The notes: generated from the sequence alone by a model not told the origin. A DNA stretch of 64,000 nucleotides from Rhodospirillaceae bacterium (GCA_002728135.1 PBVE01000010.1:1-64000); one strand, 5' to 3'. Counted from the first letter of the stretch, positions 45,377-54,699 are shown. Made by a program: numbers and translations.

Positions 45377-46329
45377 CAAGAACTCTTTTCATTACTTCAA
45401 CGCGCATTGGCGATGCTGTTTTATCATCGGGTTTACTTGCACATCTAATTCAAATCTCACCTGAAACAAAAATAACAGTAGCTTGCGGTGAAGAAGCAGC
45501 TCCAATTTTTCATGCTGTACGAGAGATTGAAAAAATTATTACTATTAAAAAGCTACCTTGGGGAATGCATTGGCCTAAATTATGGTCTCAGTTGGTTTTT
45601 AAGAGATGGAATACTGTTGTAGATCTGCGTTCATCTGCAATCGCTTGGTTGTTAATAGCCAATTGTAGATTGGTTCTAAAAAGAAGAAAAAGGGATGTAC
45701 ATCGTGTGATTGAAATAGGTAGTTTGGCTAAAACTTCTGAGATTCCAGACCCTCGTTTGTGGATATCAAAGGATTGTGAGGCATCGGCAAATGCTGTTAT
45801 TCCAAAGGATAATTTTATAGTAATTGCACCTACAGCTAATTGGAAAGGCAAGCAGTGGCCAGGGGAACGTTTTGCAGACTTAGCCTATAGAGTTGTTAGT
45901 GAAAGAGGAATTATTCCAAAAGCAAAAATAGTTGTGCTTGGTGCTGAATCAGAGAGGATTCAGGCTAAATCCATGATGGACAAGTTGTCCGACAATCATT
46001 TCATTGATTTAGTTGGTAAACTAGAGCTTATGGCCTCGGCTGCAGTAATTAGAAAAGCAAGTTTATTTATTGGGAATGACTCGGCTCTTATGCATATTGC
46101 CGCAGCATTAGGTGTGCCAACTCTTGGGCTTTTTGGACCGAGTAGAGAGGAACATTATGCTCCGTGGGGTAAAAATTGTACTTTCCAACGCACAACACTA
46201 TCATATGATGAACTCGTGGGTGCTGAGGGATATGACCATCTTAAAACGGACACTTTAATGCATACTTTGAGTGTGGACATGGCAGAGGAAGCTGTTAATA
46301 AATTATGGTTGAAAATAAAAAACAAATGA
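45373..46329 (+). CDS. Heptosyltransferase-like glycosyltransferase family 9 protein
   Basis: A 318-residue GT9 protein of the ADP-heptose:LPS heptosyltransferase family, which adds heptose or a related sugar to the inner LPS core at the cytoplasmic face of the inner membrane. The start TRIGDAVLSSGLLAHL near residue 10 and the C-terminal IGNDSALMHIAAALGVPTLGLFGPS near 236-260 are the two family landmarks; APTANWKGKQWPGERFADLA is the third. It begins at TTG 45373, overlapping the preceding stop (TTGA). Confidence 0.88.
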   Translation: MTRTLFITSTRIGDAVLSSGLLAHLIQISPETKITVACGEEAAPIFHAVREIEKIITIKKLPWGMHWPKLWSQLVFKRWNTVVDLRSSAIAWLLIANCRLVLKRRKRDVHRVIEIGSLAKTSEIPDPRLWISKDCEASANAVIPKDNFIVIAPTANWKGKQWPGERFADLAYRVVSERGIIPKAKIVVLGAESERIQAKSMMDKLSDNHFIDLVGKLELMASAAVIRKASLFIGNDSALMHIAAALGVPTLGLFGPSREEHYAPWGKNCTFQRTTLSYDELVGAEGYDHLKTDTLMHTLSVDMAEEAVNKLWLKIKNK

Positions 46330-47102
46330 TTTCACCTAAACTTTCAGCACTTATAGTGGTCCATAATGAGGATCACCAATTACAGGCGTGTCTTGAGACT
46401 CTCGACTTTGCTGATGAAATTGTAGTGGTTTTGGACCGTTGTAGTGATGATTCAAAAAAAATTGCATCTCGTTTTACTGACAAGATAATTGAAGGGGCTT
46501 GGCCACTTGAGGGCCCAAGAAGGCACGCTGGTATAGATGCGTGCTCTGGAGAATGGATTTTTGAAGTAGATGCCGATGAGCGTGCCACCACTGAACTTGG
46601 TGAAGAGATTATAAAGGTGATTGCTCATGCACCACCAGGTTACTTTTTAGTTCCTATTGACAATTATATTGGCAACCGTTTGGTAAGGCATGGCTGGGGT
46701 GGGTCATGGGGTGTCTTGGCTACTCCAAGATTATTTACACCTGGAAGTAAAACTTGGGGAAATCAAAGAATTCATCCATCTTTAACGTTAGTAGGTCCTA
46801 AACGACGTTTAAATAAACCTTTGATGCATCTTGTCGATAAAGATTTAGCTGATATGATTCTCCGCTTACAACGTTATACAGATGCAAAAGCTGCTGATAT
46901 GGCAGAAACAGATAGATCTAAAACTTTCTTTCTAAATGTTCTAAGGCGCTCTGTATCAAGATTCTTTAAATGTTGGGTCATGAGGCAAGGATGGCGTGAG
47001 GGTTACTGGGGTTTTACCATTGCTTTAATGGCAGCTTTATATCCACTACTTTCATATCTGAAGTATAGGCTCAATTCATCATCAAATAGTGAGGAGATCT
47101 AA
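46326..47102 (+). CDS. Family 2 glycosyltransferase (WaaE/KdtX-like, LPS core type)
   Basis: A GT-A glycosyltransferase of 258 residues. The fold starts LSALIVVHNEDHQLQACLETLDFADEIVVVLDRCSDDS, the catalytic-type DxD is in FEVDADERA, and the C-terminal part has a long hydrophobic segment (YWGFTIALMAALYPLLSYL) that may anchor it in the membrane. The order and wording resemble WaaE-type beta-glucosyltransferases that decorate the LPS core. ATG 46326 overlaps the preceding stop (ATGA) and is preferred over the ATG at 46305, seven codons upstream. Confidence 0.85.
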   Translation: MISPKLSALIVVHNEDHQLQACLETLDFADEIVVVLDRCSDDSKKIASRFTDKIIEGAWPLEGPRRHAGIDACSGEWIFEVDADERATTELGEEIIKVIAHAPPGYFLVPIDNYIGNRLVRHGWGGSWGVLATPRLFTPGSKTWGNQRIHPSLTLVGPKRRLNKPLMHLVDKDLADMILRLQRYTDAKAADMAETDRSKTFFLNVLRRSVSRFFKCWVMRQGWREGYWGFTIALMAALYPLLSYLKYRLNSSSNSEEI

Positions 47103-47106
47103 CCTA

Positions 47107-48153
47107 GTGCCTGATAAAACCATAAGACTTATGCAGGTAATTGCTGGGGGTAAGCATGGCGGTGCAGAAGAATTTTTCGTTCGTTTAGTAATATCATTGA
47201 ATCGTGCTGGAATTACTCAGCGTATAATTATTCGTAAAGGGCAACCATGGTCTAAGAAACTTTTTAAAGAAGGGCTTGATATAGTAGAGATCGATTTTGG
47301 TGGGTATTTTGATTTTTTAACACGCAGAAGTATTAAACTGAAAATAGAAGAATTTAGGCCTTCCCATCTTTTAACTTGGATGAACAGAGCTACTAAATGT
47401 AGCTCTAGAATTCGAACAAATTACAATTATGTGCATTTGGCACGCCTTGGTGGTTATTACGATGTTAAGTACTATAAAAGTTGTGATCATTTAATAGGAA
47501 ATACTAAAAAAATTGTTTCCTATTTATCTGACCTAGGATGGCCTCAAAAGAGGTTACATTATTTGCCTAACTTTCCAGGAAATTCTGTGTCTAAACCTTT
47601 GCCCAGATCTACTTTTGATACACCAGAAAACGCAAAAATTTTACTTGCAATTGGTAGATATCACAAGAACAAGGGTTTTGATGTTCTTCTCAAAGCATTG
47701 CCTTCGATCCCAGGTGGATGGTTATGGATTGCGGGAGAAGGACCTTGCAGAAAAGAGTTGGAAAAATTAGCTGATCATTTAGGTATATCAGACAGGGTTC
47801 GTTTTTTGGGTTGGAGAGATGATATTCCTGCACTAATGGTAACCGCCGATATTTTTATATGTTCTTCTCGTATAGAACCTCTTGGAAACGTAATTCTTGA
47901 GGCTTGGGCTTTTTCTATCCCGATTGTGTCAACAAATGCAGATGGTCCTTGCCAGCTTATTGAATCTGGAAAGGACGGTCTTTTAGTCCCTATTGATGAT
48001 CCAGAAGCTATCTATAATTCTATTAATACTCTTATAGAAAACCCCAGTCTTTCTGAGAGACTTGCTAAAAGTGGTTTTGATAAATTTTCAAAAGAATTTA
48101 ATGAGAATGCAGTTGTAAAGAAATACATTCGACTTCTCCAGGAAACTTTTTGA
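47107..48153 (+). CDS. Glycosyltransferase family 4 protein
   Basis: A GT-B retaining glycosyltransferase of 348 residues. Near the N-terminus it has VIAGGKHGGAEEFFVRLVISL, and in the donor domain ILLAIGRYHKNKGFDVLLKAL, GEGPCRKELEKLA, RVRFLGWRDDIPALM and the EPLGNVILEAWAFSIPIVSTNADGP stretch with Glu-x7-Glu. GTG at 47107 is preceded by GAGGAG at 47091-47096; a GTG at 47089 in the same frame is the alternative. It follows the previous gene after 4 bases and ends 8 bases before the amidotransferase start. Confidence 0.87.
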   Translation: MPDKTIRLMQVIAGGKHGGAEEFFVRLVISLNRAGITQRIIIRKGQPWSKKLFKEGLDIVEIDFGGYFDFLTRRSIKLKIEEFRPSHLLTWMNRATKCSSRIRTNYNYVHLARLGGYYDVKYYKSCDHLIGNTKKIVSYLSDLGWPQKRLHYLPNFPGNSVSKPLPRSTFDTPENAKILLAIGRYHKNKGFDVLLKALPSIPGGWLWIAGEGPCRKELEKLADHLGISDRVRFLGWRDDIPALMVTADIFICSSRIEPLGNVILEAWAFSIPIVSTNADGPCQLIESGKDGLLVPIDDPEAIYNSINTLIENPSLSERLAKSGFDKFSKEFNENAVVKKYIRLLQETF

Positions 48154-48161
48154 GGCTAAAA

Positions 48162-49922
48162 ATGTGTGGGATTGCCGGAATATCACTTTTCCCAAATCAA
48201 CAACTTTCACCAGGTATTCTTGCTCGTCTTCTTCAATCTATGGTTCACCGGGGTCCAGATGGATCTGGGGAAGAGATACGTAATGGCGTAGCCTTAGTCC
48301 ATACAAGGTTAGCTATAGTAGACTTAGAGAATGGTTCGCAGCCTCTTAGTGATGGTAAAGCAATATCGTTAGTTGCAAATGGCGAGATTTATAATGATTT
48401 AGAACTCAGAAAGTCATTTTCAGGAGTGTTTAAAACACAATCTGACTGTGAATCACCCTTGATACTCTATAAAGAACTTGGAGTTGATTTTATCAAGCAT
48501 CTTAGAGGAATGTGGGGAATAGCTATTCACGACTCAGATGGTAAAATTCTTATTCTTTCACGAGACCCATTCGGAATTAAACCCCTTTATTATGCTGAAA
48601 CTAGTATTGGGGTAATTTTTGCATCCGAAATAAGAGCAATTGCTAATACTGAGTTACTAAGTGTTGATATTAATAATCACATAAGAGATGAGCTGTTGAG
48701 CTTACAATTTACAACTGGTGCGGAAACAATATATAGGGGGATTAATAGAATTCTTCCGGGTGAGTCTTTGTTAATTAAGGAGGGGCGAATAATCAAAAAA
48801 GAGATTTGCTCAGTATTACCAAAGAAACCACCAGAAATAATTGATGAGAGATCAGCAATTGATAAGTTAGATCGTATCTTGTTAAATAGCGTCGAGCTAC
48901 ATCAGCGGTCTGATGTTCCCTACGGTATGTTCTTATCGGGTGGTATAGACTCTTCAGCACTATTAATAGCCATGTCTAGATTAAGTGACAAGCCAGTCTC
49001 TGCTTATACACTTGGTTTTGATACTTCGAGTGTTCCTGATGAAAGAGAACAGGCGGCAAAAGTAGCAAATTATGTTGGTGCTGAACATCATACTGTGCTT
49101 ATGGATGGTGAAGACTTTTGGTCTATGCTCCCAAAAGTTGTTGCTGCATTAGATGATCCAGTAATAGATTATGCAACTTTACCTACTTATAAATTGGCAG
49201 AATTAGCTAGTGAAAATTTAAAAGTAGTGCTATGTGGCGAGGGAGGAGATGAGCTCTTCGGGGGATATGGCCGCTATAGAAAAGTAATGCGTACATGGTG
49301 GCAGGGAGGTAGCCAGTCAATGAGGAGACATTCTGTATTACTAAGAGCAAATGTGCTTCGGACAAATCCATATGGCTGGCGAGATGGTATAAAAAAAACC
49401 GAAGAGAAATTCGCAAACCGTGGTCTTACCTCACTACAAATTGCTCAGTCTATAGATTGTAATGATTGGCTTCCTAATGACTTATTATTGAAACTTGATC
49501 GTTGTTTAATGGCTCACGGTGTAGAAGGAAGAACACCATTTTTAGACCCAGAAGTCGCTTCTCTAGCTTTTTGTTTGCCTGATCGATTTAAGGTACGTGG
49601 TAGACTTGGGAAATGGATCCTTAGGAAATGGCTTCAAGAACAGATGCCTGAAAGTAATGCTTTTCTCCGTAAACGTGGTTTTACAGTCCCAATAGGAGAG
49701 TGGATTAATAATAGGTCGAATGTAATTTCTCAACTAGTAGCAAGACAGCCGGGTATTAAGGAGATATGCGAACCGGAAAAAGTTATTAAATTATTTGAGC
49801 AATCAACTCCATTAGCAAGAAATGCCTCATGGGTATTATTATTTTATTCTCTTTGGCATAACTATCATATATTAGGACGACCAGTAGGTAATAACATTGG
49901 TGATGCTTTAGCTCTAAATTGA
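48162..49922 (+). CDS. Asparagine synthase-like glutamine amidotransferase
   Basis: A 586-residue two-domain amidotransferase: N-terminal class II glutaminase (mature Cys2 in MCGIAG; VHRGPDGSGEE) and C-terminal PP-loop ATP domain (FLSGGIDSSALLIAM near residue 260, GEGGDELFGGYGRY near 355). Start ATG 48162 is required so that removal of Met exposes the catalytic cysteine; an upstream TTG at 48150 is rejected. As the last gene of the glycosyltransferase operon it more likely amidates a sugar carboxyl group or another polysaccharide component than free aspartate, as AsnB homologues of O-antigen and exopolysaccharide clusters do. General asparagine synthesis remains possible. Confidence 0.88.
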   Translation: MCGIAGISLFPNQQLSPGILARLLQSMVHRGPDGSGEEIRNGVALVHTRLAIVDLENGSQPLSDGKAISLVANGEIYNDLELRKSFSGVFKTQSDCESPLILYKELGVDFIKHLRGMWGIAIHDSDGKILILSRDPFGIKPLYYAETSIGVIFASEIRAIANTELLSVDINNHIRDELLSLQFTTGAETIYRGINRILPGESLLIKEGRIIKKEICSVLPKKPPEIIDERSAIDKLDRILLNSVELHQRSDVPYGMFLSGGIDSSALLIAMSRLSDKPVSAYTLGFDTSSVPDEREQAAKVANYVGAEHHTVLMDGEDFWSMLPKVVAALDDPVIDYATLPTYKLAELASENLKVVLCGEGGDELFGGYGRYRKVMRTWWQGGSQSMRRHSVLLRANVLRTNPYGWRDGIKKTEEKFANRGLTSLQIAQSIDCNDWLPNDLLLKLDRCLMAHGVEGRTPFLDPEVASLAFCLPDRFKVRGRLGKWILRKWLQEQMPESNAFLRKRGFTVPIGEWINNRSNVISQLVARQPGIKEICEPEKVIKLFEQSTPLARNASWVLLFYSLWHNYHILGRPVGNNIGDALALN

Positions 49923-49932
49923 TCTCAAAGTG

Positions 49933-50742
49933 TCACAAATTTATTTCAAGTCCCTCATATGAAATTAATGAATTCTTCTTTTTTAGTAGATTTTGCATAT
50001 ACTGCAACGAATTATCGTATAGCATTTGATGATGTCCGCAATAAACAATTAATTTTGCTTTAAATTCATCATCAAATTCTAATAGTTTCTTAAGGCAATT
50101 AAACTCAGGAGTGCTGAGATTCGGAAAATCTGCATAATTTGATACAATTAATAAATCAGAATTTTCAGCAAAAGAGTTTATTTCTTCAGTCGTAATTATA
50201 TCAAGTTTTTTTGATAAAGAAATATAGGTAAAGCACTTGTTTTTAAAACAGATCTTGAGCCCAGTGGATGAAAAGTTAAATTTTGGATTAAGATAACTCA
50301 CCTTTATTCCCTTTATTATTTTCTCAATCGGATGATTCAAGATAGTCTTGATGTTATTGATGCCTTGCATGGTTTCTATTGGAATCGGAAAATATGGAAA
50401 TGACATCAAAGAAGAGACCTCTTTATACGTATGTTCATTCGTTGGAGATGAGTCAACGATTGTAAATTTATTTCTTGGGCTATATCCAGGCACAAAAAAA
50501 GGTAATCCAGACATGCGTTCGAAGTCAATTTTAGTAAAAAAAATATGGCCAGTTAGATCTCCGTTATTTTGAATTTTATTACCAAGGGGGTGAATGCCTG
50601 TTCCTGCTTCAAGAATTATTAACTGGTTATCACATTGTATTTCTATACATGTTGTATTACCTCCAAATTTGATTGTATCTTTTGTCGAGATAGGTACTCC
50701 CGCTCTTACACCCCAGAACTTTATTTTAAAATTTTTTGTCAT
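49933..50742 (-). CDS. Metallo-beta-lactamase-fold protein with degenerate metal site
   Basis: A 269-residue protein that follows the MBL-fold pattern KIKFWGVR, FGGNTTCIEI, LIILEAGTGIHPLGN and GLPFFVPGY. At the place where the HxHxDH zinc motif belongs (residues 71-76) the residues are KIDFER, so all four metal-binding side chains are changed (His to Lys, His to Asp, Asp to Glu, His to Arg). A single His pair remains near the C-terminus (YCGHHQMLYDN). The fold is recognised, but hydrolytic activity is unlikely; a binding or regulatory role is inferred. It converges on the amidotransferase gene with a 10-base gap. No frameshift or stop suggests decay, and codon use resembles its neighbours. 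Confidence 0.75.
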   Translation of the reverse strand: MTKNFKIKFWGVRAGVPISTKDTIKFGGNTTCIEIQCDNQLIILEAGTGIHPLGNKIQNNGDLTGHIFFTKIDFERMSGLPFFVPGYSPRNKFTIVDSSPTNEHTYKEVSSLMSFPYFPIPIETMQGINNIKTILNHPIEKIIKGIKVSYLNPKFNFSSTGLKICFKNKCFTYISLSKKLDIITTEEINSFAENSDLLIVSNYADFPNLSTPEFNCLKKLLEFDDEFKAKLIVYCGHHQMLYDNSLQYMQNLLKKKNSLISYEGLEINL

Positions 50743-50797
50743 TTATGTATGGCCATTTTATGTAACGATGTTGTTTTTATAATTTTAGTGATGGTGA

Positions 50798-51469
50798 CTA
50801 AAGCTCCTTAATGAAAAGATTTGAGATTCTATTAGCCCAGTCCATTATCGGGCCGTCGGCGGGGAAGATATTGCGTGGGCTTGTAAGTAATGCAAACTTA
50901 TATGAGCCAAATAAGATGTAATCAGCATATGAAGGAGATTCTCCAGCAATGTATGGTTGGTTTTTGAGCGTGACCGATATTGATTTAAGCCCATGATGTA
51001 GATTTTCTATGTCTTCTACTGAACGAGTACTATATTTTTCTATAGACACTCCAAAACGCTTTTCACGGCTTTTCCTAAAATATTCCTTATCTCTGTCAGC
51101 AACAACATATTCAAGCACATCTGCCATAATACATTTGGCTAGCAAAGGGTGGATGGAAATATCCATCCATAAATTAAATTGTTTTGTTAGACTTTGTGCA
51201 TACTTATCACCAAATAAAGTTGGTTTTTCTGGATACTCCTTTTCTAGGTAACATGCTATGTTCCATGAATCGGTTATAACTTGATTTCCGTCTTGTAATA
51301 TGGGTACTAAGGTTTGCTTACTAAATCTAATTTTTTCTTTTTGTGAAAAAAGTACTGGCTCGTATTCAGCATTGATGCATTTATGTTGCAAAGCCATCCG
51401 GCTACGCCAACAATAGGGACTAAACCTTACATCTTTTTTTCCTTGCAGCTCATACAATATGACAGTCAA
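50798..51469 (-). CDS. Glutathione S-transferase, LigE/beta-etherase-like group
   Basis: A 223-residue GST with an N-terminal thioredoxin-fold domain (ILYELQG, FSPYCWRSRMALQHK, VPILQDGNQVITDSWNIACYLEKEYPEKPTLFG) and an all-helical C-terminal domain (GESPSYADYILFGSYK). The SPYxWR...AL.HK start and the DSW.IA.YLE.xYP segment resemble LigE-type beta-etherases and fungal Ure2-like GSTs more than classical detoxifying GSTs. A role in reductive ether or thioether cleavage is possible but unproven. It starts at TTG 51469. Confidence 0.82.
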   Translation of the reverse strand: MTVILYELQGKKDVRFSPYCWRSRMALQHKCINAEYEPVLFSQKEKIRFSKQTLVPILQDGNQVITDSWNIACYLEKEYPEKPTLFGDKYAQSLTKQFNLWMDISIHPLLAKCIMADVLEYVVADRDKEYFRKSREKRFGVSIEKYSTRSVEDIENLHHGLKSISVTLKNQPYIAGESPSYADYILFGSYKFALLTSPRNIFPADGPIMDWANRISNLFIKEL

Positions 51470-51511
51470 ATTTTATACTCCAAAGTATTAATCATTGAAA
51501 TTACCTTACCT

Positions 51512-52663
51512 CTATTCCATTCTATTATAAATCCTGCCTTTCCAATTACTTTGTGCCCCTCTCCAAAATTTTATTGCCGAACTCCAAGTCATTAAAAGAT
51601 ATAAAGTGCCAATTAATGGCATAGCAAAACCATAAATCGGGCTTCTATGGTAGTAATTAAGTGTGGGTAAGTATGCTATAAACATTAAGCTTATTACAAA
51701 AACACCTAACAGCTTAGGAATTATCCCAGGAGATATGATTATGCACATAACAGGTATCCAAAAAGTTATTACCATTATGGATGTGCATAATAAAAGAAGA
51801 CTAAGAGATGAGCGTAACTGAGTAAATGCACTACGTTCAATCATATTCCAAATTAGGTTTAAAGTTTTATATGCCCTAGTTGAATTTGCACTTCTAGTTA
51901 GTCCAACCCAAGTAGTTTCTCCTGATTGTTTAATCTCTCTTGCTAGTGCACAGTCGTCTATTAATGCATTTTTTATAGCTCCAAATCCTCCTATTTTATC
52001 CAGAATATTGCTATCGGTAAGAATACATCCACCAGCAGCAGCTGCTACTAACTGATTGCGGCTATTTGATAACTTAAAGGGGTATAATATTTTGAAGAAG
52101 AATACAAAAGCTGGCATAAGTAATTTTTCCCAAAAACTTTCCATTCTTAGGGCGACCATTACAGATACTAATCTAGCACCAGAATCCGAGCGTTTTTTCA
52201 GAAGAGACTCAAGCATATAAGGCTCAAGTTGAATATCGGCATCCATTAGAAGTATGAGTTCACTAGTAACCTTTTTGCGGGCTTGCTCTAATGCCCACAT
52301 TTTACCTGCCCAGCCGGTGGGTAATTTTTTACCTGTAATTAATTCGATTATTATATTTTTGACAGACACATTTTTAATTATATGAGCAGTATTGTCTGAT
52401 GATTGATCATCCACAACCAATACTTTTAATGGCAACCCTTTTCTATCAAGAGATTTTAAGGTGTGCTCTATTACATCCTCTTCGTTTCTAGCAGGAATAA
52501 TAATAGTGACTGAGTTCATTAATTTTTGGTTGTTTTTAATCGTTTTGTCAGATTCTAAGCATTCTTGATTACGCCAAGGTTGCCATGGTTGTAAAAGTAA
52601 TATTATCCATAATAGGGCGCTAATACTAGTTAGCCATATGAAGATTAAATTAAGCTCGGTCAT
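51512..52663 (-). CDS. hpnB: Family 2 glycosyltransferase, HpnB (hopanoid-associated) type
   Basis: A 383-residue membrane glycosyltransferase: an N-terminal helix (residues 5-25), a cytoplasmic GT-A domain (VTIIIPARNEEDVIEHTLKSL, VVDDQSSDNT, KKLPTGWAGKMWALEQA, LLMDADIQ, AAGGCILTD, LIDDCALAREI) and three or four C-terminal helices from about residue 280. PTGWAGK and LIDDCALA are the features I link with HpnB. HpnB genes usually sit with squalene-hopene cyclase and hopanoid genes; none is in the window. Its stop is 5 bases from the start side of the DadA-like gene and both share strand, so they may be co-transcribed. Confidence 0.8.
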   Translation of the reverse strand: MTELNLIFIWLTSISALLWIILLLQPWQPWRNQECLESDKTIKNNQKLMNSVTIIIPARNEEDVIEHTLKSLDRKGLPLKVLVVDDQSSDNTAHIIKNVSVKNIIIELITGKKLPTGWAGKMWALEQARKKVTSELILLMDADIQLEPYMLESLLKKRSDSGARLVSVMVALRMESFWEKLLMPAFVFFFKILYPFKLSNSRNQLVAAAAGGCILTDSNILDKIGGFGAIKNALIDDCALAREIKQSGETTWVGLTRSANSTRAYKTLNLIWNMIERSAFTQLRSSLSLLLLCTSIMVITFWIPVMCIIISPGIIPKLLGVFVISLMFIAYLPTLNYYHRSPIYGFAMPLIGTLYLLMTWSSAIKFWRGAQSNWKGRIYNRME

Positions 52664-52668
52664 AGTTT

Positions 52669-53943
52669 TTAGGACCTTGAAAATCGGCTTGGGCTTAAAG
52701 GTGATATCTCTAACTCCGGTTCTTTACCCTTAATTAAATCAGCAATAATGCGGCCTGAACCGCAGGCCCATGTCCAGCCAGTACTTCCATGACCTGTGTT
52801 AAGTAAGAGACCATTAATTTTAGAAAGACCGACTATTGGTATGCAATCTGGACTCATTGGTCTAAGGCCGGCCCATCTTTCTGCATCATTGATGTTAGTA
52901 AGATCGGGAAATAATTTTTGAATGTCTTCAAGAATAGAGTTTGTTCGATTCATGTTGACTGACCTATCAAAACCGGCCAATTCAGCAGTTCCAGCACATC
53001 GCATTCGACTCCCTAATCTACTTATAACAATACGACGAGAAATTTCATGTATGCCATGGATTGGAGCAGAAGATTCATTCCTTATCGGTAAAGTTACAGA
53101 ATAACCTTTAAGCGGATATATAGGTATTTTTATTCGAATCTTATTAAGTAATTCTCTACTATAACTTCCTAGGCAAACAACAACTGCATCAGCAGAATAC
53201 TTCTTTAGATGAGTTGTAACTCCTGTGACATTATTGTTTTTAATGTCAACATTGTTTATCGATTCTCCATAATTAAATTTTACCCCAAGGTTAAGTGCAA
53301 TCTCAGCTAATCTAACTGTAAATTTGCGTGCGTCTCCTGTTTCTTCACCGGCATAAAAAAGTGTTCCAGCATATTCTCCACTTTGATTAGTAAGAGCAGG
53401 CTCTTTCCTTTTACTTTCATCCATATCAAGAATTTCAGGGTGATCTTCTGGATCAGGTAGTTGTTTCGCAAATTTTGAAGCTGCAATTAGAGACTCTTCT
53501 GTTTTGTATAGTTCCAAGACCCCATTAGATTGTTTGTTGTATTCTATATTTTCTGAGTAGCGGACTTCTTCTAGACACGAAAAACTATATTTTGCTAGGT
53601 TTACACAAACTTTTCTTCCATGGGCATATGATTTCTGATTGCAATGGCTTAAAAACCGTGCTGCCCATATCCATTGATCTATATCTGCACGAAACCTAAA
53701 TAGATATGGTGCATCCTCACGAAAGAAATTTTTCAAAATCAGTTTTGGTACACTTGGGTGTGCCCAAGGTTTTGCGGTAAGTTTACTAACAAAGCCACCA
53801 TTAGCAAAGCTAGTTTCCATTCCTGGACCCTGTTGTCTGTCGATTACTGTTACGTCGTTCCCATCTCTGGCTAAGAAATAGGCTGAGGTTACACCTATTA
53901 CACCTGCTCCTAGAACAATTACTCGCATATTTCTGATACTCAT
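52669..53943 (-). CDS. dadA: D-amino acid dehydrogenase (DadA-like) FAD protein
   Basis: Oxidative deamination of D-amino acids to 2-keto acids with electron transfer to the respiratory chain. The 424-residue protein begins (after a few residues) MRVIVLGAGVIGVTSAYFLARDG, the FAD dinucleotide motif, then TSFANGGFVSKLTAKPWAHP, which is characteristic for DadA; the C-terminal NTGHGSTGWTWACGSGRIIADLI is the second FAD-contact region. The true start may be the ATG at 53928 (MRVIV) instead of 53943. Neither has a clear ribosome site. Confidence 0.9.
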   Translation of the reverse strand: MSIRNMRVIVLGAGVIGVTSAYFLARDGNDVTVIDRQQGPGMETSFANGGFVSKLTAKPWAHPSVPKLILKNFFREDAPYLFRFRADIDQWIWAARFLSHCNQKSYAHGRKVCVNLAKYSFSCLEEVRYSENIEYNKQSNGVLELYKTEESLIAASKFAKQLPDPEDHPEILDMDESKRKEPALTNQSGEYAGTLFYAGEETGDARKFTVRLAEIALNLGVKFNYGESINNVDIKNNNVTGVTTHLKKYSADAVVVCLGSYSRELLNKIRIKIPIYPLKGYSVTLPIRNESSAPIHGIHEISRRIVISRLGSRMRCAGTAELAGFDRSVNMNRTNSILEDIQKLFPDLTNINDAERWAGLRPMSPDCIPIVGLSKINGLLLNTGHGSTGWTWACGSGRIIADLIKGKEPELEISPLSPSRFSRS

Positions 53944-54058
53944 TTAATATTTTTAATGTTCAACCTATATATATTGTATAGACTACGGCAAATATTGTTT
54001 CTGCAAAAATAATAAAATATATAGTTTTAGCTTTATATAAATTTTTTGGAGGTTCTTT

Positions 54059-54646
54059 ATGAAGTTGTTATCCGGCCCCACATCTCCATTTGCACGTAAA
54101 TGTAGAATAGTGGCATTTGAGAAATCTATTATTTTATCTGAAATCGATACCAATCCTTTTACTTCTGATGAATTAGCGTCTTTAAATCCTTTGAAGATGA
54201 TACCTGTATTAATTTTAGAAAATGACGAACAAATTTATGATAGCGATATTATTTGTAGGTTTCTTGATGATTCTGGGAAGGGAATTAGTTTATATCCAAA
54301 AGAGAAACATTGGGACCATATGGTAAGAGCATCATTAGGGAACGGACTTGCCGAGGCTAGTGTTCAGTTGCAACTACAAAAGGTACTTCCTAAGAACCAA
54401 CAAAGCACACCACTTATGGATAGGTTGAGGCAGAGAATTAATCGAGTTTTGAGTGCTCTTGATGACCAATTATTAGATTTGAATAAAGATTCATTTAAAA
54501 TTGACTCTATATGTGTAATTGCGGGTATTGGTCATCTCGAGTTGCGCCATGGTGACTCTTGGCAAAAATCTCATAAAAATCTGTTTAGGTGGTATTCTGA
54601 TAAGCTTAATCGCCCATCAGTAGTTGCCACTCAGCCAATAACTTAG
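54059..54646 (+). CDS. Glutathione S-transferase family protein
   Basis: A 195-residue GST of the short bacterial type. The N-terminal thioredoxin-like domain reads MKLLSGPTSPFARKCRIVAFEKSI, with LNPLKMIPVLILENDEQIYDSDIICRFLDD carrying the cis-Pro and the Glu/Ser-Asp glutathione-binding positions. The C-terminal domain is short and helical. The start ATG at 54059 follows GGAGG. It stands alone between the divergent DadA-like gene and the convergent carboxylase operon. Reaction unknown; detoxification or thiol conjugation. Confidence 0.85.
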   Translation: MKLLSGPTSPFARKCRIVAFEKSIILSEIDTNPFTSDELASLNPLKMIPVLILENDEQIYDSDIICRFLDDSGKGISLYPKEKHWDHMVRASLGNGLAEASVQLQLQKVLPKNQQSTPLMDRLRQRINRVLSALDDQLLDLNKDSFKIDSICVIAGIGHLELRHGDSWQKSHKNLFRWYSDKLNRPSVVATQPIT

Positions 54647-54699
54647 GATAATATTTATTTGACTGTCTGCTAGTTAACAATTTTTTTTCAAGCAGTGTG

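Noticed and set aside
51512-53943. Hopanoid operon
   Set aside because: Only the HpnB-like gene fits; its neighbour is DadA-like and no cyclase or hpn gene is present.
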